Shown in pieces: positions 7,386 to 11,512 of a stretch of 11,512 nt of DNA. Source of the stretch: Cerioporus squamosus (lineage: Eukaryota > Basidiomycota > Agaricomycetes > Polyporales > Polyporaceae); assembly GCA_022592435.1 (NCBI GenBank), contig JABYQS010000899.1, positions 1-11,512 on the forward strand, in the 5' to 3' direction. The notes under the pieces are model-generated. The model was not told the DNA's origin. It worked only from the letters and a program-made list of their open reading frames with translations, and did not search any database. The position numbers were made by a program, and so were the translations under genes. Numbering within the stretch: position 1 is the first letter of the stretch; every line of letters begins with the position of its first letter.

Positions 7386-8107
7386 GACATCAGACTCGGC
7401 ATTTGGTGGATACCATGTAACCACTCAGTTTGCATTCGCGGGACTACCCCGACCGACCGATCGAGCCGCAGTCCTCCGATCGGGGACCTGGTGGGCACAA
7501 CGCGGATGGCGGCCGCTACAGCGTTCCAGTGGTGTCGATGGGGGTTCGTGTTGAACAGAGGCGATGGTAGACATAAGATTGAAGTCCCCAGGGGTGATAT
7601 AGTCGGAGAAAGATAGAAGTTACGACGTCCGAGGTTACTTGTTATAGATACTTGTTCGGTCCGACCTCACTGCCTCGACTGCACCTTCTTCCACAATTAT
7701 TCCCCTCAAGATCCTCAGCAAGTGTCATTCGTGAGGACACAGACCAGATGGTCAGCGGTGACGAGAGTGTCCAGAATACATGACTGCATGCACAATGTCA
7801 GTGCTTGGAAGGCGACCGGCACTTTTGCTGAGAAAAACTGTACTGACACAGATGAGCCTGCGTCACGACGACCGGAGCACGTTATATTCACGATGGCTAA
7901 CACAAGATCATTCTTGTCTGCATACGAGTACTGTCGAGCCGGGACCAGAGCCAAGGCCGCGGTTCCTGAGGTAGGTAGAAAGCGGTGCAGACGCCGGATG
8001 TGAGTGGTCCAACGAGCGCTTGGTCAGCAGGCTGCGCTTCGCGACAACGCCCTCCTCCCGTCTGCGACGAGTCTCCTGTCCATCTGCTCCTGCCGCTCCT
8101 TCCTCTC

Positions 8108-9656
8108 ATGTCTGCACGCTATGCTCCCCTCCCGAATCCGCACACCGACCCAGATGCGATTGACGAGATGGAGGCCGCCTTCGACGACTCGGACGATGAA
8201 GACGACCGCCGCACCCCGGTGACCTCGCGCAACGGCTACCAGTCCCTCCCTAATGCCGAGCCAACCTCCCCCTCCCACGAGCGCACGGCCGCCGTCCCAG
8301 GTGCATACGACTTTGAGAACACGGACTTCGACTACGTGCGGCCTCCCCCAGGGTCGCCGCCCGGTCCTTCTACGAGTGCACTCCCCAATGAATTCGGCAA
8401 TTCCAATGGCCTCGTTCCATCTTTCTCGAACGTCAACACGGATGCGTCCCCGCGGGCGAATGGTTGGTTCAGGAGGACAGCGGCATCAATACTGCCCAGC
8501 CACTATGTCCAGAGATTCGGTTTGGGGCCGTCGCTACCGGAGGGTCCTGTTGGCGGTGGCACGAGCAACGATGGAGTCTTCGCGAATGTGACTGCGAAGC
8601 CCTCCAGGCAGGTTCGGATACAGGAAGGTGCGTTGCATATTTTCGTGGATGTTTTCATGCATTAAGCCGACCATCAATCCTTCCATCACTATCCTCATAG
8701 GCGACGACATTCTCCTTGTACCGGAAGAGGTGCAGAAGGAAGTGCCACCTTCCTACGCCCAGGCGCAGGCCGACGCTGTGCCGCCATACTGGGAGACGAC
8801 CATCCACGCGCCCTCTGCGGCGAACACTCCTGGAGATGTTATCATTGACTCGCTCCCAACCGGCAGCTTGTTCTCCTTCCTCTGGAACATGCTTGTCTCC
8901 ATTTCCTTCCAATTCGTCGGCTTTCTCCTCACGTACCTCCTGCACACAACGCACGCTGCCAAGCTCGGTTCCCGTGCGGGACTCGGCATTACCCTCATTC
9001 AGTACGGCTTCGCGATGCGGGGAAAAGATAACTTTGGGGAACAGGACGTGTGGACGAACTGGAAGGCCGAGGAGCCGCGGCCGACGTTCAGCACGGCCGC
9101 TGAGGCGGAGGACTACTACAAGAACTTCAACTCCACTATGCCCCCTCCTTCGCAGACGACACCCAATGATGACAGTTTACTCGTAGGCGATGCGACAACA
9201 GAGTGGCTGTCATTCCTCCTCATGACAATCGGTACGTGTGGATATCATAACCCAAAGCAGCTGGCTAACTCTTTCGCAGGATGGTTTATCCTCCTCACGT
9301 CCCTCCTCGGCTTCTGGCGCGTTAAGCGATGGGAGCGGGGCATCCTCTCTTCGCAGGATGATACCCCCGCGACCGCCACGCCGGAAGAGCGTGCCCGCTC
9401 CGCGGCGATCATCCATTCCATCGAACGCGTCTTCGGGCTGCAGGGCCTGGCGGACGGCTCGCTCCTTCGCCAAGGCCTTGGCTTCCCAGGTGCGGCACAC
9501 CGCGAGAGGGATTCCATTGAAGAGGAGGTGCCCGAGCGCAACGAGTACATCCTCCCTATCGACCCGTCCGACCCCGCACGGAACGAGCGCATCGCACGTG
9601 CATACGCGGACGAGGCACGACTGCATCAGGACTTACGGTCCGCTGGGCTTCTATGA
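8108..9656 (+). CDS. BSD2/Ndfip-family membrane adaptor protein, three exons
   Basis: Relative of yeast Bsd2 and animal Ndfip proteins: three-span ER/Golgi/endosome membrane proteins that bind WW domains of the Rsp5/Nedd4 ubiquitin ligase through PPxY motifs and send membrane cargo, including metal transporters, to degradation. Exons 8108-8627, 8701-9231 and 9280-9656; introns 73 nt (donor GTGCGT, end CATAG) and 48 nt (GTACGT, end CGCAG). Total 1428 nt, 475 residues, no break. Order of parts: long acidic, disordered N-terminus (AAFDDSDDEDD near residues 18-28); PPSY at 189-192 and a near-match VPPYW at 200-204; span 1 about 230-254 (SFLWNMLVSISFQFVGFLL); span 2 about 261-280 (GLGITLIQYGF); a polar loop of about 60 residues; span 3 about 342-363 (WLSFLLMTIGWFILL); then a charged C-terminal tail. 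Intron 2 cuts the codon for G351 inside span 3. Met 8108 is preferred because MSARYAPLPNP is the usual fungal start; an in-frame ATG at 7985 would add 41 residues of unlikely sequence. Confidence 0.92.
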
Positions 9657-10081
9657 GCCCTCTGATCTGTAGATTCCCGTGCGCCTTGGATGTGTTTGCA
9701 TATACCTATGATCTAGCGAGGTATGTAGGAAGAAGTTTGGGACATCTATGTCGTTTGTGGCATCTTGTATACGCTTCGCTCCTTGACGCCCTGTTCGACG
9801 CGCCGAGGGGGCTAATCTCACCAATTTATTCTTGGACATGTATTGGGTTGTGCTTCGTGCTACGTCTGTCCGTGAGCCGTTTGGAACGTTCGTTTGATGT
9901 AATATATGTACTACAGCATTTGCCCGTAGCCCGGCCGTGGTTATGCGACCCTGCCAGCAGCCAATGGCGAAATGTGCTTGCGGATAGGTCAGAAATAGGA
10001 TGGTGCATTGGTCAAGCAGTACATTCTTGTTTACAACTTCTCACGTCCGTCTACGTCTACACGGACCATCGGACGCCGTCT
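9657..10081. other. Tail-to-tail spacer between BSD2-like gene and FRS1
   Basis: 425 bp holding the two 3' ends. No gene seen. A TGTAATATATGTAC stretch around 9898-9910 is A/T-rich and TGTA-containing, as in fungal 3' end signals. CCAAT at 9961-9965 and ATTGG at 10007-10011 are present but within chance expectation. Confidence 0.5.
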
Positions 10082-11512
10082 CTATGCAAAGACAGTCTGG
10101 AGCTCCTTCTTGAACGGCTCGAGGTTGAACTCGAGCGCGGAGCATGGGTACCAGATCTCGAACTTCTCCAAGACAGAGGGATGCAAGATGCCGAGGACCC
10201 CAATCTCCAGGTCGTCAGGGGAGGTGAGCGCAGCCTTGAGCGTACGCTTCAGTGCGGAGAGGCCGGAGTACTCCTTCGGCAGCCGGTAGTAGATCGTCGC
10301 AGCGCGTCCAGGGAAGAAGGTGGGGTCTGACAGATCACAGTTCCGTGTGTGAGGCAGATGGTGCGGATGGATGAGAAGATATCCCAGGGTTCATCAGTCA
10401 GTCAGTGGCATGATGACACAGGAACATGAGGCACGTACCTTCGCGTTCCTTGATGTAGTATCCCGTGGTCGCCTTTGGTGTCGGTGCTCGAGATGCGCGG
10501 GACCTCAAGCATGTGCATAAGGCGATCGAGCAGACCGTGCACGACCTCGAACCCAGCAGTCTTGTTGCACCACACCGCAGCGACGTGACGGACGTTGCGT
10601 GCCTGCCGCTCGAGCGATGGGTCCTTGAAAACTACGTCTGAGGTCTCGAACACCCGGCTTGGCAGCGGGTGAAGAGCGGTTCTCCGGATCGTCTTGAGGA
10701 GACCCTGCAGCAGCGGACGTGCGCACGACCTGGAACTCGAGGGTCTTTGGGTTCGCGAATGCGGACAGCGGTCTTCCCGTCGTCTTTGCGTTCAACAACT
10801 CGAAGTTCTCCTCATGTGAGCACTGTTCCGGACGTTAGTCTCATGAATGAGTGAAAAGATGTCCGAATACAAGGATGAGTGGCACGCCTCTACCAGCCAT
10901 CAAACGCACTATTCCAACGAACAATGTCGCTGAGCTTGCTGATGGCCAACGGCTGCGCAACCGTGCTGGTTGCGGGGAAGGTATACGGTAGGTTATTGAA
11001 GCCGTACGCGATCGCTGCGTTCTTCCATGATATCGCGCTCATGCAAAATATCCGGTCGTGTGGGAGGGATCTGCACGATGATCTCGTCTGGGTCGTTCGG
11101 TGAGACTGAAGCCGAGAGTGTCATGCGCTCGAGGAGCTTGGCCACCTCCGACGAGTTGAGGCTCAGACCGGCACATGAGTTGACGTAGGATGCGTGTGCC
11201 GAGTTAGTGCGGTACTTGAGATCCGGCGTTATGCGAACCGAGCCATCCGGGTATACGACCTTACATGGCTCAATCCTGAAGATACGGCTTGATATGAGCA
11301 CTACAGTGGGGACATACTACACGGAGACGTACGTGTAGGGCTCTGCACAGTATTCTGAGAACATGGTTGAGATGATGTTCGCCACGATTCCGAGCTTTGT
11401 CTCATCCGTAGCGGTGATGTCAATGAAGACATTCCGGGTGTTGAGGGTGATTTTACTGTGCTCCGAGTTAATGATAGGTGGCATGGATAGTACTCGGTCT
11501 GCTGATCGTAGA
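10082..11512 (-). CDS. FRS1: Phenylalanyl-tRNA synthetase beta subunit, C-terminal part, with nine 1-nt indels
   Basis: Cytosolic PheRS is an alpha2-beta2 enzyme that charges tRNA-Phe; the beta chain carries the B3/B4 editing and B5 domains and an inactive class II-like fold. The N-terminus lies beyond 11512. Exons: 11511-11333 (partial), 11275-10871, 10822-10439, 10326-10082; introns 57 nt (GTACGT/CAG), 48 nt (GTATTC, CTAAC, ACAG) and 112 nt (GTACGT/CAG); stop TAG 10084-10082. Landmarks: [35 protein letters not shown], the B5 block ([36 protein letters not shown]), [104 protein letters not shown]. Frame changes fit extra bases near 11020, 10757, 10714, 10672 and 10472 and missing bases near 10893, 10884, 10784 and 10684. 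After these corrections the exons total 1212 nt, 403 residues, exactly in phase. Family identity is secure; the indels are probably sequence errors since this gene is essential and normally single copy. Confidence 0.93.

Larger units (their letters stand above)
7020..8107. promoter_or_regulatory. Divergent spacer between amidohydrolase and BSD2-like gene
   Basis: 1.1 kb between two start codons facing apart; I see no exon or RNA gene in it. It must hold both promoters. Visible items: the TATA box at 7066-7077; a 10-bp tandem repeat at 7366-7385; a C4-A-G4 palindrome near 7590 that includes AGGGG, and a CCCCT near 7705, both matching the core stress element (STRE) of yeasts; and a C/T-rich tract (about 8050-8107) directly before the BSD2-like ATG. 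A possible 5' leader intron (GTAGGT near 7971 to CAG near 8030) can be drawn but not proved. Confidence 0.45.

Noticed and set aside
7020..8107. Possible tRNA B-box (GGTTCGAGC near 7190)
   Set aside because: No matching A-box, acceptor stem or cloverleaf could be drawn around it.
1..11512. Mobile element, CRISPR array, viral insert or biosynthetic cluster
   Set aside because: No transposase, reverse transcriptase, long terminal or inverted repeats, spaced repeats, viral proteins or core biosynthetic enzymes were seen.

Overview
The window looks like nuclear DNA of a filamentous basidiomycete, most likely an Agaricomycete such as a polypore. The evidence is small 5' GT...AG 3' introns (mostly 48-163 nt) with CTGAC/CTAAC-type branch points, G/C-ending codons, compact intergenic DNA, CCAAT-box promoters and eukaryote-only proteins (EMC10, a Ndfip/BSD2 protein, cytosolic PheRS beta). 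I read six protein genes by splicing the sequence by eye. I see no rRNA or tRNA gene, CRISPR array, transposon or biosynthetic cluster.

Layout, left to right. 56-707 (+): a GNAT-family N-acetyltransferase whose frame is broken by four single-base indels. 708-2422: a 1.7 kb spacer with no gene I can support, only short hairpins and scattered CCAAT motifs. 2423-3512 (-): EMC10, a subunit of the ER membrane protein complex, four exons, intact. 3513-4090: a head-to-head promoter packed with CCAAT/ATTGG motifs. 4091-4855 (+): an unrecognised small, probably nuclear protein, best read as two exons. 4856-5358: a spacer with a second CCAAT cluster. 5359-7019 (-): a metal-dependent amidohydrolase (deaminase-like), five exons, intact. 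7020-8107: divergent spacer holding the promoters of its two flanking genes. 8108-9656 (+): a BSD2/Ndfip-type three-span membrane adaptor with a PPSY motif, three exons, intact. 9657-10081: tail-to-tail spacer. 10082-11512 (-): the C-terminal two thirds of the phenylalanyl-tRNA synthetase beta subunit, four exons, with nine single-base indels; its N-terminus lies beyond the right edge.

The genes do not form a pathway; this is ordinary housekeeping gene order. EMC10 and BSD2 both act at the ER/Golgi membrane, but nothing links them beyond proximity. The most notable point is technical: single-base indels are concentrated at both ends (110-680 and 10472-11020), while the middle 7 kb encodes intact spliced genes. 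Because one affected gene is essential and its splice sites and protein similarity are otherwise preserved, uncorrected sequence error is likelier than gene decay. The most interesting biological points are the duplicated ATTGGCCAAT element (once in a real bidirectional promoter, once in a spacer with no obvious gene), two stop-free introns of length 3n at or next to membrane-span codons, the orphan gene at 4091, and an amidohydrolase whose substrate cannot be read from sequence. I found no previously undescribed multi-gene system.
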